From Pseudomonas kitaguniensis (GTDB taxonomy: Bacteria; Pseudomonadota; Gammaproteobacteria; Pseudomonadales; Pseudomonadaceae): 51,476 bases of DNA. The position numbers and the translations under genes are program-made. The notes below the pieces were generated by a model. That model saw only the letters and a list, made by a program, of their open reading frames with translations, did not search any database and had not been told where the DNA came from. Shown here piece after piece: positions 43,904 to 51,476 of this stretch. The stretch spans positions 1 through 51,476 of the forward strand of contig NZ_VUAZ01000030.1 in the NCBI RefSeq assembly GCF_009296165.1. The letters are read 5' to 3'. Numbering within the stretch: the stretch's first letter is position 1; the number at the start of each line of letters is the position of its first letter.

Positions 43904-44688
43904 TGAGCAACGCGTTAATCCGCCTGGAACAGGTTGGGGTCACGTTCGCCGGGCAAAACGTGCTGGATAACATCGCCCTGAGCGTGAAGCCTGGGCAGAT
44001 CGTCACCCTGATCGGCCCGAATGGCGCTGGCAAAACCACCCTGGTGCGCGCCGTACTCGGTTTGCTCAAGCCCGACACCGGCAGCGTGTGGCGCAAACCC
44101 AAGCTGCGCGTCGGTTACATGCCGCAAAAACTCCACGTGGACCCGACCTTGCCGCTGTCGGTGCTGCGTTTCCTGCGCCTGGTGCCCGGTGTCGACCGCC
44201 CGCGCGCGCAGGCCGCGCTCAAGGAAGTCGGCGCCGAACAGGTAATCGACAGCCCGGTACAAAGCATCTCCGGCGGCGAAATGCAGCGCGTACTGCTGGC
44301 CCGCGCCCTGTTGCGCGAGCCCGAATTGCTGGTGCTTGATGAGCCGGTGCAAGGCGTCGATGTCGCGGGCCAGGCCGAGCTGTACAGCCTGATCACACGG
44401 CTGCGCGACCGGCATGGCTGCGGCGTGCTGATGGTTTCTCACGACCTGCACCTAGTGATGAGCACCACCGACCAAGTGGTCTGCCTGAACCGCCACGTGT
44501 GCTGCTCCGGCCACCCGGAACAGGTCAGCAGCGACCCGGCCTTCGTCGAGCTGTTCGGCAAGAACGCGCAAAGCCTGGCGATTTATCATCACCATCACGA
44601 CCACGCCCACGACCTGCATGGCGCGGTGGTCGACGACCGCCAAACGCCGCCTACCCACACGCATGGAGCCGACTGCAAGCATGGCTGA
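43903..44688 (+). CDS. znuC: Zinc ABC transporter ATP-binding protein ZnuC
   Basis: A 261-residue ATPase with Walker [10 protein letters not shown], signature [16 protein letters not shown], Walker [11 protein letters not shown] and switch VSHD. The C-terminus is His-rich ([11 protein letters not shown] and [10 protein letters not shown]), a zinc-protein feature. ATG 43903 follows CAGGGGG. It overlaps zur by one base and znuB by eight bases, so the operon is tightly coupled. Confidence 0.95.
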   Translation: MSNALIRLEQVGVTFAGQNVLDNIALSVKPGQIVTLIGPNGAGKTTLVRAVLGLLKPDTGSVWRKPKLRVGYMPQKLHVDPTLPLSVLRFLRLVPGVDRPRAQAALKEVGAEQVIDSPVQSISGGEMQRVLLARALLREPELLVLDEPVQGVDVAGQAELYSLITRLRDRHGCGVLMVSHDLHLVMSTTDQVVCLNRHVCCSGHPEQVSSDPAFVELFGKNAQSLAIYHHHHDHAHDLHGAVVDDRQTPPTHTHGADCKHG

Positions 44689-45469
44689 TTTTCTGTTCTA
44701 CGCCCTGCTGGCAGGCTTGGCTTTGGCACTGGTGGCAGGCCCGTTGGGCTCGTTCGTGGTATGGCGGCGCATGGCCTATTTTGGCGACACGTTGTCGCAC
44801 GCCGCGCTGCTCGGCGTGGCCATGGGCTTTTTGCTGGATGTGAGCCCAACCATCGCCGTCACCGTGGGCTGCCTGTTGCTGGCGGTGTTGCTGGTCGCCC
44901 TGCAACAGCGCCAGCCGCTGGCCTCCGACACACTGTTGGGGATTCTCGCGCCGAGCACCTTGTCCCTCGGGCTGGTGGTGCTGAGCTTCATGCATGAAGT
45001 GCGCATCGACCTGATGGCCTACCTGTTCGGCGATTTACTGGCGATCAGCCCCACCGACCTTGCGTGGATTTTGGGCGGCAGCGCGGCCGTACTGGTGTTG
45101 CTCGTGGCCCTGTGGCGCCCGCTGCTGGCGATCACCGTGCACGAAGAGCTGGCCACGGTGGAAGGGTTGCCCGTACCGGCGCTGCGCATGACGCTGATGC
45201 TGTTGATCGCTGTGGTGATTGCTGTCGCGATGAAGATTGTCGGCGTATTGTTGATCACGTCGCTGCTGATTATTCCCGCCGCCGCTGCCCAGCGCCACGC
45301 TCGCTCACCCGAGCAAATGGCGATTGGCGCGAGCTTTTTGGGGATGCTGGCAGTGTGCGGGGGCCTGGCGTTGTCCTGGTTCAAGGACACCCCGGCCGGG
45401 CCGTCGATTGTAGTGACGGCCGCCGCCTTGTTTTTGCTGAGTTTTGTCCTGCCCCGTCGTGGGGTGTAG
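44681..45469 (+). CDS. znuB: Zinc ABC transporter permease ZnuB
   Basis: A 262-residue inner-membrane permease with about seven to eight helices; ABC-3 family features are [20 protein letters not shown] and [20 protein letters not shown]. It forms the zinc channel with ZnuC and receives zinc from ZnuA. ATG 44681 overlaps znuC. Confidence 0.93.
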   Translation: MADFLFYALLAGLALALVAGPLGSFVVWRRMAYFGDTLSHAALLGVAMGFLLDVSPTIAVTVGCLLLAVLLVALQQRQPLASDTLLGILAPSTLSLGLVVLSFMHEVRIDLMAYLFGDLLAISPTDLAWILGGSAAVLVLLVALWRPLLAITVHEELATVEGLPVPALRMTLMLLIAVVIAVAMKIVGVLLITSLLIIPAAAAQRHARSPEQMAIGASFLGMLAVCGGLALSWFKDTPAGPSIVVTAAALFLLSFVLPRRGV

Positions 45470-45506
45470 ACTTGCTCGCTTTTTGCGCAATTAGAGAGTC
45501 GCAGGA

Positions 45507-46226
45507 ATGAAGCCGTTCAACTCCCGTTATCTGCTCCTTGCCGCATTTTCCCTGCTGCTGGGCGCCTGTCAAAGCACACCGCCCGCCGCCCTTGAGGCGC
45601 CGGATGCTCGCGCTGCGGCCATCGCGCAGCTGGAGCAAAACCTGGCCAGCAGTGAACTGGCCACCGCCGAAGACCAACTGGCCGCGTTGCAGGCCCAATC
45701 GCCCAACGACCCGGCCCTGGAGACTTACCAGCGCCAATTGGCCGAAGCCTACTTGCAGCGCAGCCAAATTGTGCTGCAAAAGGGTGATGTAAACGCCGCT
45801 GCCACGGCCCTGAGCCGCGCCCGCGCGCTGATGCCCAAGGCGCCAGCACTCACCGGTGGCGTGAACAGCGCGATCAGCCACGCGCGTAAAGTCGAATTGG
45901 ATAAAGCCGAAGCGGCCTTGAAGGCAGCCGAAGCCAAGCCTGCAGCCAAAGTCATCGACCCTGCAGCCCCGAGCACTACGATTGCGCTGAACCTCACGGA
46001 TATAGAAGAGCTGCGTCACCAGTTGGATGCGATTGCCACCGACGTGGTGAATTACCAGTGTGACGTCAGCATCCAGGTGCCGCGCACGCAGGATTACCCG
46101 TGGCTGGCCACGTTGCTGACCAAACGGGTGAAGCGAATTGATTCGGCGTATGACTTGAAGATTCACCGGCAGATTATCAAGCACATTCCGGCGCAGGTTG
46201 TGCTGATACCGCGCAAGACGCAATAA
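45507..46226 (+). CDS. Outer-membrane-type lipoprotein with helical repeat, function unknown
   Basis: A 239-residue lipoprotein (lipobox LLGAC, Cys21). Residues about 30-135 are Ala/Gln-rich helices resembling a TPR pair (ELATAEDQLAALQAQSPND, YLQRSQIVLQKGDVNAAATALSRARALMP). The C-terminal part (IALNLTDIEELRHQLDAIATDVVNYQCDVSIQVPRTQDYPWL) has a different, compact character. The gene follows znuB by 37 bases, as in P. aeruginosa, but a role in zinc uptake is not shown by its sequence. Ends before a REP pair. Confidence 0.72.
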   Translation: MKPFNSRYLLLAAFSLLLGACQSTPPAALEAPDARAAAIAQLEQNLASSELATAEDQLAALQAQSPNDPALETYQRQLAEAYLQRSQIVLQKGDVNAAATALSRARALMPKAPALTGGVNSAISHARKVELDKAEAALKAAEAKPAAKVIDPAAPSTTIALNLTDIEELRHQLDAIATDVVNYQCDVSIQVPRTQDYPWLATLLTKRVKRIDSAYDLKIHRQIIKHIPAQVVLIPRKTQ

Positions 46227-46230
46227 AGCC

Positions 46231-46306
46231 GTCGCGAGCAAGCCAGCTCCCACATTGGACGGCATTCACCGTTCAAATGTGGGAGGGGGCTTGCTCCCGA
46301 TAGCGG
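46231..46306. repeat. Inverted REP pair between the lipoprotein gene and katE
   Basis: A diverged reverse unit (46231-46254, GCGAGCAAGCCAGCTCCCACA) and a consensus forward unit (46278-46306) with the usual ATTCACCGTTCAA spacer. It is between convergent genes and could stop transcripts. Confidence 0.8.
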
Positions 46307-46326
46307 TCTAACAGACAGCCAATAAC

Positions 46327-48468
46327 TTAAGCCGGAATCGCCTTGGCCTTAGGCTCACGATCCCAAACCCGGTGCTGCGCAATCGCCGCAAAGAACGCCT
46401 TGAACGCCTTGGCATCCTCGCCAACAATCAGCCCCGCATCCGCTTCAAGCTTGAGCAAGTCCAACAATGGCTTCGCGTCATTGGCAACGGTAATCGCCTT
46501 CAAGTGCTTGTACGCTTCCAACAGGAAGTGCAACGCCACACCGTCACCGCTCAACGCCTTGATCGACTCTTTACCGCCAGGCACGAACACCGCATCAAAC
46601 GCAATCGACGGCATACCTTCCATCGACGCATCCACCGGCAGGCTCTTGCCATCCGCTGTCTTCACCGGTGCCGAGGTCGGCCCCAGCAGCTTGGCGTGTG
46701 CGCCTTCGGCTTCCAGCGCCTTTTTCAGTGCATCAATCGCTGCGCCATCCACACCGTTCGCCGCAAGAATTGCGACTTTGCGTGTCTTGATATCGCCCGA
46801 CAGCAGGTTCACCTGGCTCAATGCAGGCGATTCTTTCAGCGACGTCTCACGCGCAGGCACCGTGCCTTTGGTTGGCGCCGGCAGGCCAAGGTTGTGCGCA
46901 ACGCGCTTGGCCAGCTCCAGGTCGATATTGGCGAGAATCTCGTCAACTTGGCGGGCACGAATGAACTCACGCTCCACCTTGCCCAACTCGAAGCTGTAGG
47001 CCGCGATGATGTGCTCTTTTTCGTGGTGGCTCATGCTGTTAAAGAACAGCGTGGCTTGCGAGAAATGGTCGCCAAACGACTCACTGCGCTCACGCACTTT
47101 GTTGGCGTCGACGCGCTCGTAATAGGTCTCGAAACCACCATCTTCGGCAGCCGGTGGCGTTTCTTTCGGCCAGCCGCCGTCGATCGAATTCGGCTCGTAC
47201 GCCGCACGGCCCTTGTCGATCACAGTGCGATGCTGGGCATCACGCTGGCCATTGTGGAACGGCGTGACAGGACGGTTGATCGGCAGCTCGTGGAAGTTCG
47301 GCCCACCGAGACGGCTGATCTGCGTATCCGTGTAGGAAAACAGACGGCCTTGCAGCAGCGGGTCGTTGGTGAAGTCGATACCCGGCACGATATGGCCAGG
47401 GCAGAAGGCGACTTGCTCGACTTCAGCAAAGAAGTTGTCCGGGTTACGGTTAAGCACCATCTTGCCCAGCGGCGTAATCGGCACCAACTCTTCGGGGATG
47501 ATCTTGGTCGGGTCGAGCAAGTCGAAGTCGAACTTATGCTCGTCCTCTTCCGCAACGATTTGTACGCCCAATTCCCACTCAGGGTAGTCGCCGACTTCAA
47601 TCGCTTCCCACAGGTCGCGACGGTGGTAGTCGGTATCTTTACCGGCAAGCTTTTGCGCTTCGTCCCACACCAGGGAGCAGGTGCCGACTTTTGGATGCCA
47701 GTGGAATTTCACGAAGGTCGACTTACCCTCGGTATTGATCAGGCGGAAAGTGTGAATACCAAAACCCTGCATGGAGCGCAGGCTTTTTGGAATGGCACGG
47801 TCAGACATTGCCCACAAAACCATGTGCGCCGATTCCGGCTGCAGCGAGACAAAATCCCAGAACGTATCGTGGGCCGAGCCGCCGGTAGGTATTTCGTTGT
47901 GGGGCTCAGGTTTTACCGCGTGCACGAAGTCCGGAAACTTGATCGCATCCTGAATGAAAAATACCGGCATGTTGTTGCCCACCAGATCGAAGTTGCCTTC
48001 GTCGGTGAAGAACTTCACGGCAAAACCACGCACGTCGCGCACGGTATCGCCCGAGCCACGCGGGCCTTGTACAGTCGAAAAGCGCACGAACACCGGGGTT
48101 TTATGCTCCGGGTTACGCAGGAAGCCGGCCTTGGACAGCGCCGAATGGTTTTCATACGTTTGGAAATAACCATGCGCGCCCGTACCGCGGGCATGCACGA
48201 TGCGCTCCGGGATGCGTTCGTGGTCAAAGTGCGTGATTTTTTCACGCATGATGAAGTCTTCCAGCAGCGAAGGGCCACGGGAGCCAACTTTCAGGGTGTT
48301 CTGGTTGTCAGAAATCTTCACGCCTTGGTTGGTGCGCAGCGCCTGGCCGGTAGCGTCTGAGCGAAACTCCTCCAGTGCCTGCAGCTTGGCGTTGGTGTTG
48401 CCACGGTCCAGGGTGTCGGTGCCCGCGAGCTCACTCTTCGACGGGGTGGCTGGCTTCTTGATGCTCAT
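46327..48468 (-). CDS. katE: Catalase HPII (large-subunit, clade 2)
   Basis: A 713-residue haem catalase. Active-site His92 ([12 protein letters not shown]), Asn165 (LVGNNMP) and haem-ligand Tyr379 (RLFSYTDTQ) have the same spacing as His128, Asn201 and Tyr415 of E. coli HPII. The C-terminal domain (about 560-713) is the DJ-1/flavodoxin-like fold of large-subunit catalases. Removes hydrogen peroxide, usually in stationary phase. ATG 48466-48468 has AAGGAG nine bases upstream. The untranslated leader carries a hairpin (CCCAGG/CCTGGG, 48527-48545). Confidence 0.96.
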   Translation of the reverse strand: MSIKKPATPSKSELAGTDTLDRGNTNAKLQALEEFRSDATGQALRTNQGVKISDNQNTLKVGSRGPSLLEDFIMREKITHFDHERIPERIVHARGTGAHGYFQTYENHSALSKAGFLRNPEHKTPVFVRFSTVQGPRGSGDTVRDVRGFAVKFFTDEGNFDLVGNNMPVFFIQDAIKFPDFVHAVKPEPHNEIPTGGSAHDTFWDFVSLQPESAHMVLWAMSDRAIPKSLRSMQGFGIHTFRLINTEGKSTFVKFHWHPKVGTCSLVWDEAQKLAGKDTDYHRRDLWEAIEVGDYPEWELGVQIVAEEDEHKFDFDLLDPTKIIPEELVPITPLGKMVLNRNPDNFFAEVEQVAFCPGHIVPGIDFTNDPLLQGRLFSYTDTQISRLGGPNFHELPINRPVTPFHNGQRDAQHRTVIDKGRAAYEPNSIDGGWPKETPPAAEDGGFETYYERVDANKVRERSESFGDHFSQATLFFNSMSHHEKEHIIAAYSFELGKVEREFIRARQVDEILANIDLELAKRVAHNLGLPAPTKGTVPARETSLKESPALSQVNLLSGDIKTRKVAILAANGVDGAAIDALKKALEAEGAHAKLLGPTSAPVKTADGKSLPVDASMEGMPSIAFDAVFVPGGKESIKALSGDGVALHFLLEAYKHLKAITVANDAKPLLDLLKLEADAGLIVGEDAKAFKAFFAAIAQHRVWDREPKAKAIPA

Positions 48469-48733
48469 CAGTCAAAACTCCTTATTCAAAGTGGCCAGAG
48501 CGATCCCCGGCTCATTTGAGCAAAACCCCAGGCACGGCACCTGGGAAATCGAGTTGCTTAAGTAGTGACTGATGAGGTTTTGCACCGTTCCTTTTTTATG
48601 ACCTTTGATCGCGTTATTGCCAAATCGCTGGTTGAATGAGAAATAAATGCTAAATAACGCTATACGGACAGGCTAAAATGCGCGCCCGGCTAACCGCTGA
48701 TCCCTTTTCCATGCGCCCCACAAGGTTCGCTAC
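48469..48733. promoter_or_regulatory. Divergent region between katE and metN
   Basis: It holds the katE ribosome-binding site (AAGGAG) and leader hairpin (CCCAGG 48527-48532, CCTGGG 48540-48545). The A/T-rich stretch 48590-48680 contains -10-like TAAATA and TAAAAT elements for metN. No S-box or Met regulator consensus was recognised. Confidence 0.4.
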
Positions 48734-49741
48734 GTGATCGAGTTTCATAACGTCCATAAAACCTACCGCGTCGCCGGTAAGGAAATCCCCGCCCTGCACC
48801 CCACCAGCCTGCGCGTCGAAAACGGCCAAGTGTTCGGCCTGATTGGCCACTCCGGTGCGGGAAAAAGTACCCTGCTGCGTCTGATCAACCGCCTGGAGCA
48901 ACCCAGCGGTGGCCAGATTCACGTTGACGGCGAAGAAGTCACCGCCCTGGACGCCAACGGCCTGCGCCGTTTCCGCCAGCAAGTCGGGATGATCTTCCAG
49001 CACTTCAACCTGCTCGCCTCCAAGACCGTTGCCGACAACGTGGCGCTGCCACTGACGCTGGCCGGCGAATTGTCGCGCAAGGACATCGACCTGCGTGTGG
49101 CTGAGTTGCTCGCCCGCGTTGGCCTGTCCGACCATGCCAAAAAGTACCCGGCGCAGTTGTCCGGTGGTCAGAAGCAGCGCGTCGGCATCGCCCGCGCCCT
49201 GGCGACCAAGCCGAAAATCCTGCTGTGCGACGAAGCCACCAGCGCCCTCGACCCGCAAACCACCGCGTCGGTGCTGCAATTGCTGGCCGAGATCAACCGC
49301 GAGTTGAAGCTGACCATCGTGCTGATCACCCATGAAATGGACGTGATCCGCCGCGTCTGCGACCACGTGGCGGTGATGGACGCCGGCGTCATCGTCGAGC
49401 AAGGCTCGGTGGCCGACGTGTTCCTGCACCCCAAGCATCCGACCACCAAGCGCTTCGTACAAGAAGCCGAGCAAGTCGACGACGGCGAGCAGCGTGATGA
49501 CTTCGCCCATGTGCCAGGGCGCATCGTGCGCCTGACATTCCAGGGCGAAGCGACCTACGCGCCGCTGCTGGGCACCGTGGCGCGCGAAACGGGTGTGGAC
49601 TACAGCATCCTCGCCGGTCGTATCGACCGCATCAAAGATATTCCCTACGGGCAACTGACCCTCGCCGTCACTGGCGGGGACATGGAAGCCGCCTTCGCCC
49701 GCTTTACCGCGGCAGACGTCCACATGGAGGTTCTGCGCTAA
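48734..49741 (+). CDS. metN: D/L-methionine ABC transporter ATP-binding protein MetN
   Basis: A 335-residue ATPase with Walker A GHSGAGKS (38-45), signature [15 protein letters not shown], Walker [14 protein letters not shown] and a switch His in ITHEMD. The C-terminal about 85 residues ([17 protein letters not shown] to the end) form the ACT-like NIL domain that binds methionine and shuts transport down. GTG start ([13 protein letters not shown]). Followed at once by metI (TAATG overlap). Confidence 0.94.
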   Translation: MIEFHNVHKTYRVAGKEIPALHPTSLRVENGQVFGLIGHSGAGKSTLLRLINRLEQPSGGQIHVDGEEVTALDANGLRRFRQQVGMIFQHFNLLASKTVADNVALPLTLAGELSRKDIDLRVAELLARVGLSDHAKKYPAQLSGGQKQRVGIARALATKPKILLCDEATSALDPQTTASVLQLLAEINRELKLTIVLITHEMDVIRRVCDHVAVMDAGVIVEQGSVADVFLHPKHPTTKRFVQEAEQVDDGEQRDDFAHVPGRIVRLTFQGEATYAPLLGTVARETGVDYSILAGRIDRIKDIPYGQLTLAVTGGDMEAAFARFTAADVHMEVLR

Positions 49742-50415
49742 TGGAAGTCCTGTTGAGTTTTTTCTCCACTATCGACTGGTCGGAAATCTGGCTCGCCACC
49801 GGCGACACCATGATCATGCTGTTCGGCTCGCTGTTCTTCACCATCGTGCTGGGCCTGCCGTTGGGCGTGCTGCTGTTCCTGACCAGCCCGCGCCAACTGT
49901 TCGAACAAAAAGGCCTGTACGCGCTGCTGTCGTTGATCGTGAACATCCTGCGTTCGCTGCCGTTCATCATTTTGCTGATCGTGATGATCCCGTTCACCGT
50001 CCTGATCACCGGCACCTCGCTGGGTGTGGCCGGTGCGATTCCGCCGCTGGTCGTGGGCGCCACGCCGTTCTTTGCGCGCCTGGTGGAAACCGCCTTGCGT
50101 GAAGTCGACCGCGGCATCATCGAGGCCACGCAGTCGATGGGTGCCAGCACGCGCCAGATCATCGTCAACGCGCTGCTGCCCGAAGCCCGCCCCGGCATTT
50201 TCGCGGCGATCACGGTGACGGCGATTACACTGGTTTCCTACACGGCCATGGCCGGTGTGGTCGGCGCCGGCGGCCTGGGTGACTTGGCGATCCGTTTCGG
50301 TTACCAGCGCTTCCAGACCGACGTGATGGTGGTCACCGTGGTGATGCTGTTGATCCTGGTGCAAATTCTGCAAACCGTCGGCGACAAGCTGGTGGTGCAC
50401 TTTTCTCGAAAATAA
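49741..50415 (+). CDS. metI: Methionine ABC transporter permease MetI
   Basis: A 224-residue inner-membrane permease with about five helices and the BPD_transp_1 coupling loop (LREVDRGIIEATQSMGASTRQIIVNALLPEARPGI). ATG overlaps the metN stop, so translation is coupled. Works with MetN and MetQ. Confidence 0.94.
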   Translation: MEVLLSFFSTIDWSEIWLATGDTMIMLFGSLFFTIVLGLPLGVLLFLTSPRQLFEQKGLYALLSLIVNILRSLPFIILLIVMIPFTVLITGTSLGVAGAIPPLVVGATPFFARLVETALREVDRGIIEATQSMGASTRQIIVNALLPEARPGIFAAITVTAITLVSYTAMAGVVGAGGLGDLAIRFGYQRFQTDVMVVTVVMLLILVQILQTVGDKLVVHFSRK

Positions 50416-50421
50416 CCGCCA

Positions 50422-50442
50422 TTGCCGACTCAATGTCGGCAA
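50422..50442 (+). other. Intercistronic hairpin between metI and metQ
   Basis: TTGCCGAC-TCAAT-GTCGGCAA is a perfect 8-bp stem with a 5-base loop, without a T tract. It is probably an mRNA-processing or stability element that raises metQ output over metNI. Confidence 0.5.
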
Positions 50443-50466
50443 ATGCCCGAACAAGGAGCTTGCTGA

Positions 50467-51240
50467 ATGAAAAAACTACTGGTTGCTTTTGCCGCCGTTG
50501 CCGCGTTTTCAGCCCACGCCGCCGAGACCATCACGGTCGCCGCGTCGCCGGTGCCGCATGCGGAAATCCTCGAATTCGTCAAACCTGCACTCGCCAAAGA
50601 AGGCGTGGATTTGCAGGTTAAAGTCTTCACCGACTACGTGCAGCCGAACGTACAGGTGGCTGAAAAGCGCTTGGACGCCAACTTCTTCCAGCACCAGCCG
50701 TACCTGGATGAGTTCAACAAAGCCAAAGGCACTCACCTGGTCAGCGTCGGCGCTGTGCACCTGGAACCGCTGGGCGCTTACTCCAGCAAATACAAAACCC
50801 TGGCCGAACTGCCCGATGGCGCCAACGTAGTGCTGCCGAACGACGCCACCAACGGCGGCCGCGCGCTGTTGCTGCTGGCCAAGCACAACCTGATCACCCT
50901 GAAGGACCCGACCAACATCCTGTCGACCATCAAGGACATCAACGGCAACCCGAAAAACCTGAAATTCCGCGAACTGGAGGCCGCCACCCTGCCGCGCGTG
51001 CTGACCCAGGTTGACCTGGCGCTGATCAACACCAACTACGCGCTGGAAGCCAAGCTTGACCCGTCCAAGGACGCCCTGGTGATCGAAGGCAACGACTCGC
51101 CTTACGTGAACATCCTGGTAACCCGTGAAGACAACAAAGACTCGGACGCGGTGAAAAAGCTGGTCGCAGCCCTGCACACGCCCGAAGTGAAGCAATTCAT
51201 CGAAGAGAAGTACAAAGGCGCGATCAAACCAGCGTTCTGA
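50467..51240 (+). CDS. metQ: Methionine-binding periplasmic protein MetQ
   Basis: A 257-residue NlpA-family binding protein. Landmarks include ETITVAASPVPHAEILEFVKP, KRLDANFFQHQPYLDEFN and LINTNYALEAKLDP. The signal peptide (about 1-18, AFSAHAAE) has no lipobox Cys, so unlike E. coli MetQ this should be a free periplasmic protein. It captures methionine for MetNI. ATG follows AAGGAG at 50453-50458. Confidence 0.93.
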   Translation: MKKLLVAFAAVAAFSAHAAETITVAASPVPHAEILEFVKPALAKEGVDLQVKVFTDYVQPNVQVAEKRLDANFFQHQPYLDEFNKAKGTHLVSVGAVHLEPLGAYSSKYKTLAELPDGANVVLPNDATNGGRALLLLAKHNLITLKDPTNILSTIKDINGNPKNLKFRELEAATLPRVLTQVDLALINTNYALEAKLDPSKDALVIEGNDSPYVNILVTREDNKDSDAVKKLVAALHTPEVKQFIEEKYKGAIKPAF

Positions 51241-51276
51241 CCCAGAGCTGAAACCACCCGACCTCCGGACTACTGG

Positions 51277-51302
51277 AGATCAGTGGAGATTACTGGAGAT
51301 CA
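51277..51302. repeat. Short tandem repeat of ACTGGAGAT units
   Basis: Three near-identical units (ACTGGAGATC, AGTGGAGATT, ACTGGAGATC) follow each other just before the REP pair. It is a simple local duplication. Confidence 0.55.
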
Positions 51303-51306
51303 AAAA

Positions 51307-51395
51307 TGTGGGAGGTCTTGCTCCTCGATAGCGGCAGGTCAGTCGATGCATAAGTCGACTGATCCACCGCCATCGGGAGCAAGCCCCCTCCCACA
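51307..51395. repeat. Inverted REP pair with nested inverted repeat
   Basis: Forward unit 51307-51334 (a deletion variant, TGTGGGAGGTCTTGCTCC) and reverse unit 51367-51395 (near-consensus). Between them TCAGTCGA and TCGACTGA form an extra 8-bp inverted repeat, so the whole element can fold into one long hairpin. It is 66 bases after metQ and probably protects or ends its mRNA. Confidence 0.78.
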
Positions 51396-51476
51396 TTTGT
51401 TATGTGCTGCTTGAAAAATCAGGCCGGCACACATGGTCTGGCCCCTAAAGTATCAAGGGGCCGCCAAGCACTACTT

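Noticed and set aside
46372..48360. 662-codon plus frame opposite katE
   Set aside because: Antisense shadow of katE, Arg/Gln/His-rich.
51440..51462. GGCCCCT/AGGGGCC hairpin near the right end
   Set aside because: A perfect 7-bp stem but no T tract, and the window ends 14 bases later; its role cannot be judged.

Overview
The window reads as chromosomal DNA of a Pseudomonas of the fluorescens type. The evidence is the high G+C codon use, the gene order (algB-kinB-ampDh2-dgcH, dsbA-cytochrome c4-c5-engB-ersA-polA-thrB, znuA/zur-znuC-znuB, metNIQ, all matching the P. aeruginosa PA5483-PA5505 order as I recall it), an AlgU-type promoter in front of an ErsA-like small RNA, and the GC-rich inverted REP repeats common in fluorescens-group genomes. 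There is no sign of a phage, transposon, integron, CRISPR array or tRNA. It is mostly core genome.

Layout. Bases 1-599 are the leader of an rRNA operon transcribed leftwards, with three tandem strong promoters and a boxA; the 16S gene lies just outside. 600-4071 is the glutaryl-CoA branch of lysine degradation (gcdG, gcdH and the divergent regulator gcdR). 4519-7412 is the three-gene proton-translocating transhydrogenase (pntAA-pntAB-pntB), followed by a succinyl-CoA:acetate CoA-transferase. 9086-13031 is the least understood part: a DUF1127 mini-protein, three paralogous secreted DUF2388 proteins and a large periplasmic DUF4105 (Lnb-like) protein, with repeated CTGTAC boxes upstream. 13285-19881 carries membrane and transport genes (a citrate transporter, TerC, Na/Pi symporter) plus an M16 peptidase and a frameshifted DUF5924/DUF2914 membrane protein. 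19936-23432 is a four-gene Mla/MCE-type lipid transport operon, ended by a tandem REP cluster.

23594-27993 holds a SpmA-SpmB fusion, gltP, a 730-base gene-free stretch rich in palindromes, an Ivy lysozyme inhibitor, a DUF1328 mini-protein and a small membrane protein. 28397-31541 is the algB-kinB two-component system. It is followed by lipoprotein amidase ampDh2, diguanylate cyclase dgcH, a frameshifted endonuclease/exonuclease/phosphatase gene, dsbA and two c-type cytochromes. 37312-41009 is engB and polA with the ErsA-like sRNA between them. Then come a DUF2782 gene, thrB, the Zur zinc-uptake locus, a lipoprotein gene, catalase HPII (katE) and the methionine transporter metNIQ.

Three genes (DUF5924 near 19647, EEP near 34667, znuA near 43285) are each broken by what looks like the loss of one G:C base in a short G/C run. 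All three give full-length, family-like proteins when one base is restored. This pattern points to indel errors in the assembly or to very recent decay. The most promising little-described system is the DUF1127/DUF2388x3/DUF4105 locus with its shared CTGTAC boxes. The best-supported RNA gene not visible as an ORF is the ErsA-like sRNA.
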